Of a stretch of 64,000 bases of DNA, positions 32,120 through 41,024 are shown in pieces; the stretch's first letter is position 1; each line of letters opens with the position of its first letter. Source of the stretch: Mesorhizobium_B sp035998495 (GTDB taxonomy: Bacteria; Pseudomonadota; Alphaproteobacteria; Rhizobiales; Rhizobiaceae). The notes beneath the pieces are model-generated. The model saw nothing but the letters and a program-made list of their open reading frames with translations. It ran no database searches and had not been told where the DNA came from. The stretch covers positions 1 through 64,000 of the forward strand of contig DASYHP010000050.1 in NCBI GenBank assembly GCA_035998495.1. Direction: 5' to 3'. The position numbers and the translations under genes are program-made.

Positions 32120-34952
32120 CGAGGCGTTTCCCCTCGGGGTCGAAGGCGCAGACCGGAGCGATGCGGGCGCGCAAGCTCTGGCCGAGGTGAAAAATCTCGA
32201 TCTCCTCCCCCAGGCGCGAAAAACCCCGCTCGATCAGGCCGAGCGCGACCGGGCGGGAAAGCGTGGGGCTCCAATAGCTCGAGGTCACATAGCCGACCGA
32301 ACGCGGCTTGCCGCCCGCCCGCTCGACGCCATGCGCGCCGGTGGGCAAGGGGCGCTCGTCGAGCGAGGCGAGGCCCACGAACTGGCGGCGATCGGGCCGT
32401 CGCGCTTCCTCCATGAAGAGCGAGCGGCGGCCGGCATATTCGCCGTTGCGCTTGTCGCGGGGGCCGGCCTGCCCAAGGTCGTGCGGCATGGTGGTGCCGT
32501 CCGTGTCCTTGCCCGCGATGAGGAAACCTTTTTCGGCGCGCAGCAAGAGCAGGGCTTCCGAGCCCATGGCCAAGGCTCCGAACGCTTTTCCGGCCTCCTG
32601 CATGGCCGCGAAAAGCTCGGCGGCGCGGGCGCTGGGCACGGAAATTTCGTAGGAGCGGTCGCCGGTGAAGGACACCCGCGCCACGCGGGCCGGGCTCCCA
32701 CGCCATGTTCCGCGTTTGAGCGCCATGTGCGGCAGGGCGGCGTCGCCGAGGTCGAGGTTTTCGAGCCCGAGCTTCTCGGCCACGCGCCTGGACTGCGGGC
32801 CGGTGAGCGTCAGCGTCGCCCACTGCGCGGTCATGTTGTGGACGAACACGTTCGCCGGGTCGAAGGGGTCCTGCCGCCACTCCTCCAGCCTCAGCACCAC
32901 GCCCGGCACATGGCCGGACGAACAGGACACGATATAATGGTCGTCGCCGAGCTTGGCCGTGACGCCGTCGTCATAGACCACGCCGGATTCGGTCAGCATG
33001 AAGCCATAGCGGATTCGTCCGGGCTTCAGCGTGGAGATCGTGTTGTAGGAGTTGAAGTCCAGCAGCGCGCCGGCCTGAGGCCCCATCACCTCGATCTTTC
33101 CCAGCGGCGAGCCGTCGAAGATGGCGACGCCGTCGCGGGCTGCCCTGGCCTCGCGCTGGATGGCCTGCTCGCCGTCGTCCCCGTCATACCAGGCCGGTCG
33201 CAGCCAGCCGCCATATTCGCGGAAGCGAGCGCCCAAGGCCCGGTGCTCGTTCTCCAGCACCAGCCGCCGCGCTGGGTTGAAGAACTCCCCGCGCCGGCGG
33301 CCGGCGATCGCCGTGAAGGGGACCGGCACGACGGGCGGACGGTAGGTCGTGGTGCCCGTCTCGGGGATGCTCCGGCCGGTCAGCGCCGCCATCGCGGCCA
33401 AGCCGTTCAGGTTGGACGTCTTGCCCTGGTCGGTGGCCATGCCGAGCGTGGTGTAACGCTTCAGATGCTCGACCGAGCGGAAGTTTTCGCGCGCGGCGAG
33501 CGCGACGTCCTTGAGCGTCACGTCGTTCTGGAAATCGATCCACTGCCGGCCCTTCGCATTCTCCAACGGCCAAGCGGGTTGGATGCCATAGGTTTCGTCA
33601 TCGGAATGGGCGCGGGGGCCATCGCCCGTGCCGAAGCCGGCGCGGTGGCCTTCGGCCAGGGCGTCCGACAGCGCGAAGCGGCCGTTGGCGGCGCCCGCGA
33701 CAACCATGCCGGGAATCGGCTCGCGCGGCAGAAAGGCGAGCAGGCTTTCGTCCCAGGCGAGCTTGCCGCCCTTCTGGCAGAAGAGATGGACGGAGGGCGT
33801 GAGCCCGCCCGAAACGAGCAGCGCGTCGGCCTCGATCGTTTCGCCGCCGAGGGTGACGCCCTCGACACGCCTGCCGCCCACCACGCCCTCGAGCGTGACG
33901 CCGCGGCGGAGCGACACGCCTTGAGGCGCGGGCGGGCCTTTTTGGCGGAGATCGGCGACCGTGACGGCGGCGCCCGCCTTGGCGAGGGCTGCGGCGGTCG
34001 CGAAGGCGCGGTCGTTGTTGGTCGCGACCACGATCCTGTCGCCCACCAGCACCTCGTGCTGGCGGAGAAAGGCGAGCGCGGCCTCGGCCAGCATCACGCC
34101 GGGCCGGTCGTTGTCGGGGAAGACGAGCGGCCGATCGATGGCGCCTGCCGCAACCACGATCTTTCCCGCGCGTAGCCGCCAGAGCCGGTCGGGCTCTTTC
34201 CCGCGGCGCTCCCAGAGGGCGGCCAGGTTGTGGTCGTAGATGCCGAAGGCGGTGGTTCCGAGAAGCACGCGCGCGCCGTTCTCGCGCAGCCAGGCGACCG
34301 CGCCACCCGCCCATTGCGGCCCCGGCATGCCGTCCACGATCGCCGGCCGCCACAGAAGCGAGCCGCCCGGCATGGGCCGGTCATCGACGAGCGTCACGCG
34401 CTTGCCCGCGCGCAAACCCGCCATTGCGGCGGCAAGGCCGGCCGGGCCCGCGCCGACCACGAGCAGGTCGCAAGCCGCATCGCGGTGCGCGACATCGGCG
34501 GGCGGCGCATGGTCAGGATCGAGCCTGCCCAGCCCCGCCATGGCGCGGATGCGCCCCTCGAAGCGCGCCCAGTCGGGCCAAAGGAAGGTCTTGTAGTAGA
34601 AGCCGGCGGGCAGGAAGCGGTGCAGCCGGTCGAGCGCGCCCTTGCGGTCATGCTCGGCGGAAGGCCAGGCGTTCACCGCGCGAAAATCCATGCCGGGGCG
34701 CAAAAACTCGGTCGTGCCGCGGGCGTTCGGCGTGGTCCTGCCCTCCGCCGTCACGTCGAAGAGCGCGTTGGGCTCCTCGGCCCAGGAACCGAAGACGCCG
34801 CGCGGGCGGTGGTATTTGAACGAGCGGCCGACGACCGACACGCCGTTGGCGAGAAGGGCGGAGGCCAGCGTGTCGCCCTCGCGGCCGAAATAGCTCTTGC
34901 CGTCGAAGCGGAAGGGGATTTCGCCAAGCGGGCCGAGCCGTCGGGAACTCAC
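32112..34952 (-). CDS. soxA: Sarcosine oxidase alpha subunit
   Basis: The 946-residue catalytic scaffold of the enzyme that oxidises sarcosine to glycine and passes formaldehyde to tetrahydrofolate. Order of domains: N-terminal 2Fe-2S-ferredoxin-like segment (FDGKSYFGREGDTLASALLANGV), NAD-binding region with LLVVGAGPAGLAAAMAGLRAGK, a second Rossmann part, and a C-terminal aminomethyltransferase (GcvT) half with DGSPLGKIEVMGPQAG, VYDDGVTAKLGDDHYIVSCSSGH and FTGDRSYEISVP. Coupled to soxD by ATGA (34949-34952). Confidence 0.93.
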   Translation of the reverse strand: MSSRRLGPLGEIPFRFDGKSYFGREGDTLASALLANGVSVVGRSFKYHRPRGVFGSWAEEPNALFDVTAEGRTTPNARGTTEFLRPGMDFRAVNAWPSAEHDRKGALDRLHRFLPAGFYYKTFLWPDWARFEGRIRAMAGLGRLDPDHAPPADVAHRDAACDLLVVGAGPAGLAAAMAGLRAGKRVTLVDDRPMPGGSLLWRPAIVDGMPGPQWAGGAVAWLRENGARVLLGTTAFGIYDHNLAALWERRGKEPDRLWRLRAGKIVVAAGAIDRPLVFPDNDRPGVMLAEAALAFLRQHEVLVGDRIVVATNNDRAFATAAALAKAGAAVTVADLRQKGPPAPQGVSLRRGVTLEGVVGGRRVEGVTLGGETIEADALLVSGGLTPSVHLFCQKGGKLAWDESLLAFLPREPIPGMVVAGAANGRFALSDALAEGHRAGFGTGDGPRAHSDDETYGIQPAWPLENAKGRQWIDFQNDVTLKDVALAARENFRSVEHLKRYTTLGMATDQGKTSNLNGLAAMAALTGRSIPETGTTTYRPPVVPVPFTAIAGRRRGEFFNPARRLVLENEHRALGARFREYGGWLRPAWYDGDDGEQAIQREARAARDGVAIFDGSPLGKIEVMGPQAGALLDFNSYNTISTLKPGRIRYGFMLTESGVVYDDGVTAKLGDDHYIVSCSSGHVPGVVLRLEEWRQDPFDPANVFVHNMTAQWATLTLTGPQSRRVAEKLGLENLDLGDAALPHMALKRGTWRGSPARVARVSFTGDRSYEISVPSARAAELFAAMQEAGKAFGALAMGSEALLLLRAEKGFLIAGKDTDGTTMPHDLGQAGPRDKRNGEYAGRRSLFMEEARRPDRRQFVGLASLDERPLPTGAHGVERAGGKPRSVGYVTSSYWSPTLSRPVALGLIERGFSRLGEEIEIFHLGQSLRARIAPVCAFDPEGKRLDA

Positions 34953-35290
34953 GAGCCGGCCTCCGCGGCGAAGGTGGTTTCGGGCGTGTGCGCCTCGGCC
35001 TCGCCGTCGCTCGCGGCTGTCGCGGCCGGCTCGCCCTTTCGCAGGGAGCGGGCGCCCAGCACCGCGTGGGTGGCGGTGTCCCGTTCGAGCAGGAAGAACT
35101 CGTGGCAGGTCAGATGCAGCCAGATCTCCTTCGTCTCGCCCTTGGGGTTGCGGTTAAGGTGGAGAAAGCGCGACCAGTCGGCGGCCGTCACGTCCGGCGC
35201 AGGCTCGGGCCGGGTCTTTCCCGCTTCGCCGCCGAAGTGGAACTCGGTCTCGGGCCGCGGGCCGCAGAAGGGACAGGGGAAGAGTTGCAT
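34949..35290 (-). CDS. soxD: Sarcosine oxidase delta subunit
   Basis: A 113-residue zinc-binding delta subunit. CPFCGPRPETEFHFGGEAG at the N-terminus holds the Cys and His zinc ligands; LHLNRNPKGETKEIWLHLTCHEFFLLERDTATH follows. The C-terminal 25 residues are a nonconserved acidic tail, longer than in typical SoxD. Sits between soxB and soxA. Confidence 0.92.
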   Translation of the reverse strand: MQLFPCPFCGPRPETEFHFGGEAGKTRPEPAPDVTAADWSRFLHLNRNPKGETKEIWLHLTCHEFFLLERDTATHAVLGARSLRKGEPAATAASDGEAEAHTPETTFAAEAGS

Positions 35291-35347
35291 GGTTATTCCT
35301 TGCGCATGGTCCTTATCCGAAAAGTCTGCAACTTTCTGGGATCATGC

Positions 35348-36601
35348 TCAGTGCGCGATGCCCGAGCCGGCCGCCTCGTCGATCAGCGCGCCGCGGGCGA
35401 AACGGTCGAGGTCGAAGGGTCTCGAGACCTCGTGGTGGGAGCCGGTGGCGATGAGGTGCGCGAGAAGCCAGCCGCCGGCGGGGATCGCCTTGAAGCCGCC
35501 CGTGCCCCAGCCGCAGTTGAGGTAAAGGCCGGGCAAAGGCGAGGGGCCGATGAGCGGCGACGAATCGGGCACCACGTCCACGTTCCCCGCCCACTGCCGC
35601 AACAGCTTCAACTGGCCGAAGCTCGGAAGCATTTCGAGCATGCCCGAGACGACCGTGCCTTGCACGGGCAGGTTGCCGCGCTGGGCGTAGGACGGCACGC
35701 GGTCGATGCCGCCGCCCACGACGATCTCGCCCTTGGAGGATTGGAACAGGTAGGTGCCGGTGCCGAGATAAAGCAGCACCGTGTCGAGGCACGGCTTCAC
35801 GGGCTCCGACACCATGGCCTGCAGCGAAAAGGAGCGGATGGGCAGCGCAAAGCCCGCCTTTTGCGCCAGAACGCTCGAATGGCCGGCGACAGCCAACCCC
35901 ACGGCGCCGGCGCGGATTTTTCCGCGCGAGGTCTCGACGCCGACGCAGCGGCCGTTCTCGACGATGAAGCCCAGCACCTCGCAGTTCTGGATGATATCGA
36001 CGCCGAACCCGCTGGCCTTGCGGGCATAGCCCCAGGCCACCGCGTCGTGGCGCGCGACGCCCGCGCGGCCCTGCCACACCCCGCCATAGACGGGATAGCG
36101 CGCGCGGTCGCTCGTGTTCAGGAGCGGCAGCTTTTCGAGCACCTGGGCAGGCGTGAGCAGCTCGGCATCCACGCCGTTGATCCGCATGGCGTTCACGATG
36201 CGGGCGGCGATCTCCATCTCGGCCTCCGAATGCGAGACCGTGACGACGCCGCGCTGGGAAAGCATGATGTTGTAGTTGAGCTCTCGCCCCAGCCCCTCGT
36301 AAAGGCGCAAAGCGAAATCGTAGAGCGCCACGCTTTCGGGATAGAAATAGTTGGAGCGGATCGTGGTGGTGTTGCGCCCCGTATTGCCGCCGCCGAGCCA
36401 CCCCTTCTCGATCACCGCCACCCGGCTCATGCCGTGATTCTTGGCGAGGTAGTAGGCCGTGGCGAGCCCGTGCCCGCCGCCGCCCACGATCACGGCGTCG
36501 TAAGCCGGCTTCGGCTCGGCGTCTCGCCAGGCGGGCCGCCAGCCCGTGTGGCCGCGAAAACCTTCGCGCAACAGATGAAAGCCCGAATAGCGGCCGGCCA
36601 C
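35348..36601 (-). CDS. soxB: Sarcosine oxidase beta subunit
   Basis: A 417-residue flavoprotein carrying FAD and covalent FMN, the site of sarcosine oxidation. Recognisable: RYSGFHLLREGFRGHTGWRPAWRDAEPKPAYDAVIVGGGGHGLATAYYLAKNHGM, GNTGRNTTTIRSNYFYPESVALYDFAL and C-terminal LYLNCGWGTGGFKAIPAGGW. I start at a GTG (36601) that gives MAGRYSGF, the standard N-terminus and length; a longer frame adds an Arg-rich stretch unlike the family. GGGGGAT lies upstream. Confidence 0.92.
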   Translation of the reverse strand: MAGRYSGFHLLREGFRGHTGWRPAWRDAEPKPAYDAVIVGGGGHGLATAYYLAKNHGMSRVAVIEKGWLGGGNTGRNTTTIRSNYFYPESVALYDFALRLYEGLGRELNYNIMLSQRGVVTVSHSEAEMEIAARIVNAMRINGVDAELLTPAQVLEKLPLLNTSDRARYPVYGGVWQGRAGVARHDAVAWGYARKASGFGVDIIQNCEVLGFIVENGRCVGVETSRGKIRAGAVGLAVAGHSSVLAQKAGFALPIRSFSLQAMVSEPVKPCLDTVLLYLGTGTYLFQSSKGEIVVGGGIDRVPSYAQRGNLPVQGTVVSGMLEMLPSFGQLKLLRQWAGNVDVVPDSSPLIGPSPLPGLYLNCGWGTGGFKAIPAGGWLLAHLIATGSHHEVSRPFDLDRFARGALIDEAAGSGIAH

Positions 36602-36685
36602 TCCCGAAGATCCCCCTGGGCCGCGAACCCCGCGGCGTCTTCCGCGTGATTGGCACGGAGCCGAGCCTGCGCGCAAGGCGCGCCG

Positions 36686-38368
36686 TCAGCCCACGCGTTC
36701 GGCCTTTTCCTCGGCGAAGGAGCGCACGGTCTGAAGCGCGCCGTCGAGCGTCTTGCCCTCGGCATCGGCCAGCGCCGCCTCGCGCAGGCGGCGCAGCCAG
36801 TCGGCGGCGTCGGCGCGGCCGCGCAGGAGCGGCAGGGCGGACAGCACGCGGTCGAACTTCGAGAGGCCGCGGACATGGGTGTCGGAATAGCCTTTTATCA
36901 GGCGGCGGCATTTGAGCACTTCGACCCCCAAAGCGTAGTCCCGTTCGCGCTCACGCAGCGCGAGGGCGAACCACTCGTCGAGATGCGCCTTTTCCACCGC
37001 ATGCCGGTGGAGGCTGCGCCTGAAGCGCCTCAAGCCGGCCAGAACCCAGAGCGTGCCGAAGCCCAGGACGCCGGAGGTCCGAACGCGCCGGCCGCGGTCC
37101 ACGACGCGGTTGAGGTTCTGCAGGAGTCTCGGCCGCTGGAGCGCCGCCGCGCCGAGCCGTGCCGGCAGCAGGCCGGACAGTTCTTCGGCGCGGGGGTGGA
37201 AATATTCCGTCGTGGCAAGCGTCTGGTCGGGTTTCACGCCCACCTCGCGGCGCACCCGCTCCGCGCGGCTTTTCCGCGTTTTCAGGTCCGCCACGCGGAT
37301 GATGTCGTCATAGACCATCGCGTTCGCGAGGTATTTCGCGGCCTCGCCGGAGAAGGCGAAGTTCTGGGCCGGGCCGTCGCCGGCGAGCGCACGGTCGAGG
37401 CGGTCGAGATATTCCGCGCCATAGGCCGGATCGAGGAAGTCGACCACCTTGGCGAGGCCTGGTTCCGCCATCTCACGGACGGGCGCGGGCAGGGCGGCCG
37501 CGCGGTCGCGCAGGCTGTCGAAGGCCTCTTGGAGCGGCCTTGGGCCGCGGGCTGAAAGGAGCAGCGCCGGGGAGGGGGCGGGCGGGAGCGGGGGGGGCGA
37601 GGAGGTCAGCGTCAGCTCCTCGGCGGCGATCGTTTCCGCCGCGGCTTCGGACGGCGCGCGCTTCGGCGGTGCGTTCGTCCCCGCAATCCCCAGCGTCGCG
37701 TCGGCGGTCGCCCGGTCGCAGGCCGCCGAAAAGGCCTTCAGGCTCGCCTCCGCGCCCCGGCCGCCGGCCTTGATGACGGCCTCGAATTTCTCCCGCGCGA
37801 AAGGCAGTTCGCCCGAGCCCGCCAGCGCCCCGAACAGGCTTGCCGAAACCACGCTGCCCGCTTGCTTGGCGGTCGCCTCCATGTCGAAGCCGATGAAGCG
37901 TTTCGCCGCGAGCTTTGCGTCGCGTTCGATGGTGCCGCGGTCGGCGCGGCCATCGCCGGGCACGATCTTTTCCGACACGGCGAGCAGCCGGTGGGTCGAG
38001 GCGATCAGCGTGGTCCGGTCTGGCGTCACGAAGCCGCGCAGCACGGCGCGGCCAGCCTCGGCCAATTCGGCGGCGATGAGGATGTCCACGTCGCCCGGCG
38101 CGGGCGAGAGCGCCAGCACGGGCCGCGCATGGGGCCGCGCGGGATCGCGCGGCATCAGCTCGACATAATAGATGGTGGCGCCCGTGCGTTGCGCGACGCC
38201 GGCCACCGAAGTGGACTGCACATGCCAGCCGTTGGACTGCGCGAGCTCGGTGATCCAGCCCGAAAGCACGCCGCCGCCCTGGCCGCCGACCGCGAGGATG
38301 GCGAGCTTGATGATGGTCTTCGTCGCGTCCTCGCCGGGCTCGAGCCCGCCGGGAAGGGCGATGTTCAT
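36686..38368 (-). CDS. iorB: Indolepyruvate ferredoxin oxidoreductase beta subunit (fused, long type)
   Basis: A 560-residue protein. The N-terminal 200 residues are the gamma-type domain of 2-oxoacid:ferredoxin oxidoreductases (AVGGQGGGVLSGWITELAQSNGWHVQSTSVAGVAQRTGATIYYVE and the GFDMEATAKQAGS region). The C-terminal half (YLDRLDRALAGDG, LANAMVYDDIIRVADLKTR, FHPRAEELSGLLP, RRLIKGYSDTHVRGLSKFDRVL) matches the extra domain of long IorB proteins. Start ATG overlaps the iorA stop (ATGA, 38365-38368). With IorA it would convert indolepyruvate or other aryl-pyruvates to acyl-CoA. Confidence 0.87.
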   Translation of the reverse strand: MNIALPGGLEPGEDATKTIIKLAILAVGGQGGGVLSGWITELAQSNGWHVQSTSVAGVAQRTGATIYYVELMPRDPARPHARPVLALSPAPGDVDILIAAELAEAGRAVLRGFVTPDRTTLIASTHRLLAVSEKIVPGDGRADRGTIERDAKLAAKRFIGFDMEATAKQAGSVVSASLFGALAGSGELPFAREKFEAVIKAGGRGAEASLKAFSAACDRATADATLGIAGTNAPPKRAPSEAAAETIAAEELTLTSSPPPLPPAPSPALLLSARGPRPLQEAFDSLRDRAAALPAPVREMAEPGLAKVVDFLDPAYGAEYLDRLDRALAGDGPAQNFAFSGEAAKYLANAMVYDDIIRVADLKTRKSRAERVRREVGVKPDQTLATTEYFHPRAEELSGLLPARLGAAALQRPRLLQNLNRVVDRGRRVRTSGVLGFGTLWVLAGLRRFRRSLHRHAVEKAHLDEWFALALRERERDYALGVEVLKCRRLIKGYSDTHVRGLSKFDRVLSALPLLRGRADAADWLRRLREAALADAEGKTLDGALQTVRSFAEEKAERVG

Positions 38369-40530
38369 GCGGGCGTTCCGAACACCAGGCGCTTGGACTC
38401 CCGCCGCCGCTGGAGCGCGGCGATCACGCGGCCGCGGAAGCGATCGACGAAGCGGTCCCATCGCGTCGGGTTGCTCACCACGTCGGCATGGTAGAAGGAG
38501 GGGCAGAGCACGGCCGCGTCCGCCACCTCGCCGCAATTGCCGCAGCCCACGCAGTTCTCGTCGATGGCCGCCACGGGGTCGTCGCGCAGTGGGTCGTCGA
38601 GCTGCTTGACGGTGAGCGACGGGCAGCCCGAGAGCCGGATGCAGGCGTGGTCGCCCGTGCAGACATCCTCGTCCACGCCGAATTTCGTGCGCACCACGCG
38701 CTTGCCCTCGGCCACCGCCGCCTTGCGGACCGGCGCCTCGCGGCGCTGGCGGTTCAGCATGCATTCGGATGAGGCCACGATCACCTTGGGGCCTTTCTCC
38801 TCCGTGGTGAGCGCCTCCTTCAGCGTGTCGCGCATTTCGTTCACGTCATAGGTGCGCGTGATGTGGCGCACCCATTTGACGCCCATGCCCTTCACGGCCT
38901 CGGTGATGGGGTGGTTGGTACTTTTCGTCTTGTTGCTGGCCCGTGACGACAGGATGTCCTGGCCGCCGGTCGCCGCCGAATAGTGGTTGTCCACGATGAC
39001 GATCACACCGTCGTTCTTGTTGAAGACGGCGTTTCCCACCGAGGACGTCAGGCCGTTGTGCCAGAAGCCGCCGTCGCCCACGAAGGAGATCGAGCGCCGC
39101 TTGGCGTCGGGCGCGTTGAAGGCCGAGGCCGAGGCCGGCCCCAGCCCATAGCCCATGGTGGTGGCGCCGAGCTCGAAGGGCGGCATGATGGAGAACAGGT
39201 GGCAGCCGATGTCGGCCGCGATGTGGTGTTTTCCCAGCTCCTGCTCCGTCAGCTTGGTGGCGGCGAAGATGGGCCGCTCGGGGCAGCCGATGCAGAAGCC
39301 GGGCGGGCGCATGGGCACGGTCTTGGCGAGATCGGCATAGATCGGCGGAGCCGGCGCGTTGGGCGCGCGGATTTCCGGCGCGAGCAGATCACCGGCATAT
39401 TTGCGCAGGAAGCCGCCGATGCCGTTCAGCATCACGTCGCCCGTGTATTCGCCGGCCATGGGCAAGAAGCCCTTGCCTTCGAGCTTCACGCTCCCGCCCG
39501 CCTTGTAGAGCATGGCGCCCAAAGCCTGCTCGAGGTAGTCGGGCTGGCCCTCTTCCACGATCAGCACCGCCTCCTTGCCCTCGCAGAAGCGCAACAGCTC
39601 GTCTTCCACCAGGGGGTAGGTGACGTTCAGCACGTGGAGCGGCACGCTCGTGTCGCCATAGAGGTTGGCGAGGCCGAGGCGCTGCAGCGCGCGGATCACG
39701 GCGTTGTACATGCCGCCCTGGCAGATGATGCCGACGCGGCCTTCGCCGTCGTTTTCCGTGCCGCCGAAGGTCTCGTTGAGCCGGTTACGGCGGATGTAGT
39801 CGAGCGCGGCGGGCAGGCGTTTTTGGACCTTTTCCTTCTCATGGAGGAAGGAGGCGGGCGGCAGCACGATACGGGAAAGGTCGCGCCTGGGATTCTCCAG
39901 CGCGTCCGCCACCGTCACCGGCGGGCGGACATTATCCTTGGCGGTGAATGAGCCGTGGACGTGGCAGCAGCGGATGCGGACCTGGAGCATCACGGGCGTG
40001 TTGGACGCTTCCGACAGCTCGAAACCGTGCTCCACCGCCGAAACGATCGAGGGCAGGTTGGGGCGGGGATCGAGGAGCCAGACCTGGCTCTTCATGGCGA
40101 AGGCGTGGCTCCGCTCCTGCATGATGGAGGAGCCCTCGCCATAGTCCTCGCCGACGATGATGAGCGCGCCGCCCGTCACGCCGCCCGACGCCAAATTGGC
40201 GAGCGCGTCCGAGGCGACATTGGTGCCGACCGTGGACTTGAAAGTGGCCGCGCCCCGGATGGGATAGTGGACGGAGGCCGCCAGCATGGCCGTGGCGGTG
40301 GCTTCGGAGGCGCTCGCCTCGAAGTGGACACCGAGCTCGCCCAGAATCTCCTGCGCGTCGGCGAGCACGTCCATCAGGTGGGAGATCGGCGCGCCCTGAT
40401 ACCCGCCGACATAGCCCACGCCGCATTGCAGCAGCGCCTTGGTGATGGCGAGGATGCCCTCGCCCGTGAATTCCTCCCCGGCCCCGAGCTTCAGCTTCTG
40501 GACTTCTTTCGCGAAGGACCGCTCAGCCAT
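38365..40530 (-). CDS. iorA: Indolepyruvate ferredoxin oxidoreductase alpha subunit
   Basis: A 721-residue thiamine-diphosphate enzyme. N-terminal pyrimidine-binding domain (GEGILAITKALLQCGVGYVGGYQGAPISHLMDVL), TPP domain with FVGDGGFWHNGLTSSVGNAVFNKNDGVIVIVDNHYSAATGGQ (about residues 490-530), and a C-terminal ferredoxin-like part with CTGDHACIRLSGCPSL and CVGCGNCGEVADAAVLCPSF. The first cluster motif (C-x4-C-x5-C) is not of the standard Cx2Cx2C type. Separated from the upstream MarR gene by 11 bases on the same strand. Confidence 0.88.
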   Translation of the reverse strand: MAERSFAKEVQKLKLGAGEEFTGEGILAITKALLQCGVGYVGGYQGAPISHLMDVLADAQEILGELGVHFEASASEATATAMLAASVHYPIRGAATFKSTVGTNVASDALANLASGGVTGGALIIVGEDYGEGSSIMQERSHAFAMKSQVWLLDPRPNLPSIVSAVEHGFELSEASNTPVMLQVRIRCCHVHGSFTAKDNVRPPVTVADALENPRRDLSRIVLPPASFLHEKEKVQKRLPAALDYIRRNRLNETFGGTENDGEGRVGIICQGGMYNAVIRALQRLGLANLYGDTSVPLHVLNVTYPLVEDELLRFCEGKEAVLIVEEGQPDYLEQALGAMLYKAGGSVKLEGKGFLPMAGEYTGDVMLNGIGGFLRKYAGDLLAPEIRAPNAPAPPIYADLAKTVPMRPPGFCIGCPERPIFAATKLTEQELGKHHIAADIGCHLFSIMPPFELGATTMGYGLGPASASAFNAPDAKRRSISFVGDGGFWHNGLTSSVGNAVFNKNDGVIVIVDNHYSAATGGQDILSSRASNKTKSTNHPITEAVKGMGVKWVRHITRTYDVNEMRDTLKEALTTEEKGPKVIVASSECMLNRQRREAPVRKAAVAEGKRVVRTKFGVDEDVCTGDHACIRLSGCPSLTVKQLDDPLRDDPVAAIDENCVGCGNCGEVADAAVLCPSFYHADVVSNPTRWDRFVDRFRGRVIAALQRRRESKRLVFGTPA

Positions 40531-40541
40531 GGCATGGCTCC

Positions 40542-41024
40542 TCAGAAATCATGCTTGCGGACGTTGACGAGGATCTTTTGGAGCGTCGCCACGAAGGCGG
40601 CGTGCTCCTCGGCGCTGATGCCCGAAAACATGCGGTCGTAGTTGCGCCGCATGGTCGGCCAGACCCCCTCGAAGCTCGCCCGGCCTTCCTCGGTGATGGA
40701 GACGCGCGTGGCGCGGCTGTCAGCCAAGTCCGGTGTGCGGCGGATCAGCCGGTCGGCTTCGAGCCCGTCCAGCGTGCGCGACAACGTGGACTGCTCGATC
40801 ACCGCATAAACGGCGAGCCGGCTGATGGTGAGCCCGTCCACGACCGACAGCACGGCCAGCGTCCGCATCTTCGGCGTCGTCAGGCCCACGGCGGCCAAGT
40901 CCGTCCGCAGCGAGGCGTTGTAGCGCCCCATGATGCGGTTCATGAGATAGGGCGCGAAAGCCCCAAGCCCGATCTCGCCGAGCCGGGGTCCGTCGAGGTC
41001 GCCGATGGAAGCGCGATCGTTCAC
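40542..41024 (-). CDS. MarR-family regulator of the IorAB/oxidoreductase cluster
   Basis: A 160-residue winged-helix regulator. PKMRTLAVLSVVDGLTISRLAVYAVIEQSTLSRTLDGLEADRLIRR is the DNA-binding region and DSRATRVSITEEGR the wing. The GTG at 41024 overlaps the stop of the FAD-oxidoreductase gene upstream (GTGA), so it is translated as part of that operon. No reactive Cys is obvious; regulators of this type usually respond to aromatic acids. A possible operator lies at 43469-43488. Confidence 0.82.
   Translation of the reverse strand: MNDRASIGDLDGPRLGEIGLGAFAPYLMNRIMGRYNASLRTDLAAVGLTTPKMRTLAVLSVVDGLTISRLAVYAVIEQSTLSRTLDGLEADRLIRRTPDLADSRATRVSITEEGRASFEGVWPTMRRNYDRMFSGISAEEHAAFVATLQKILVNVRKHDF

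Noticed and set aside
32100..34175. Long plus-strand frame antisense to soxA.
   Set aside because: Shadow of a well-identified gene; no motif and no ribosome-binding site.
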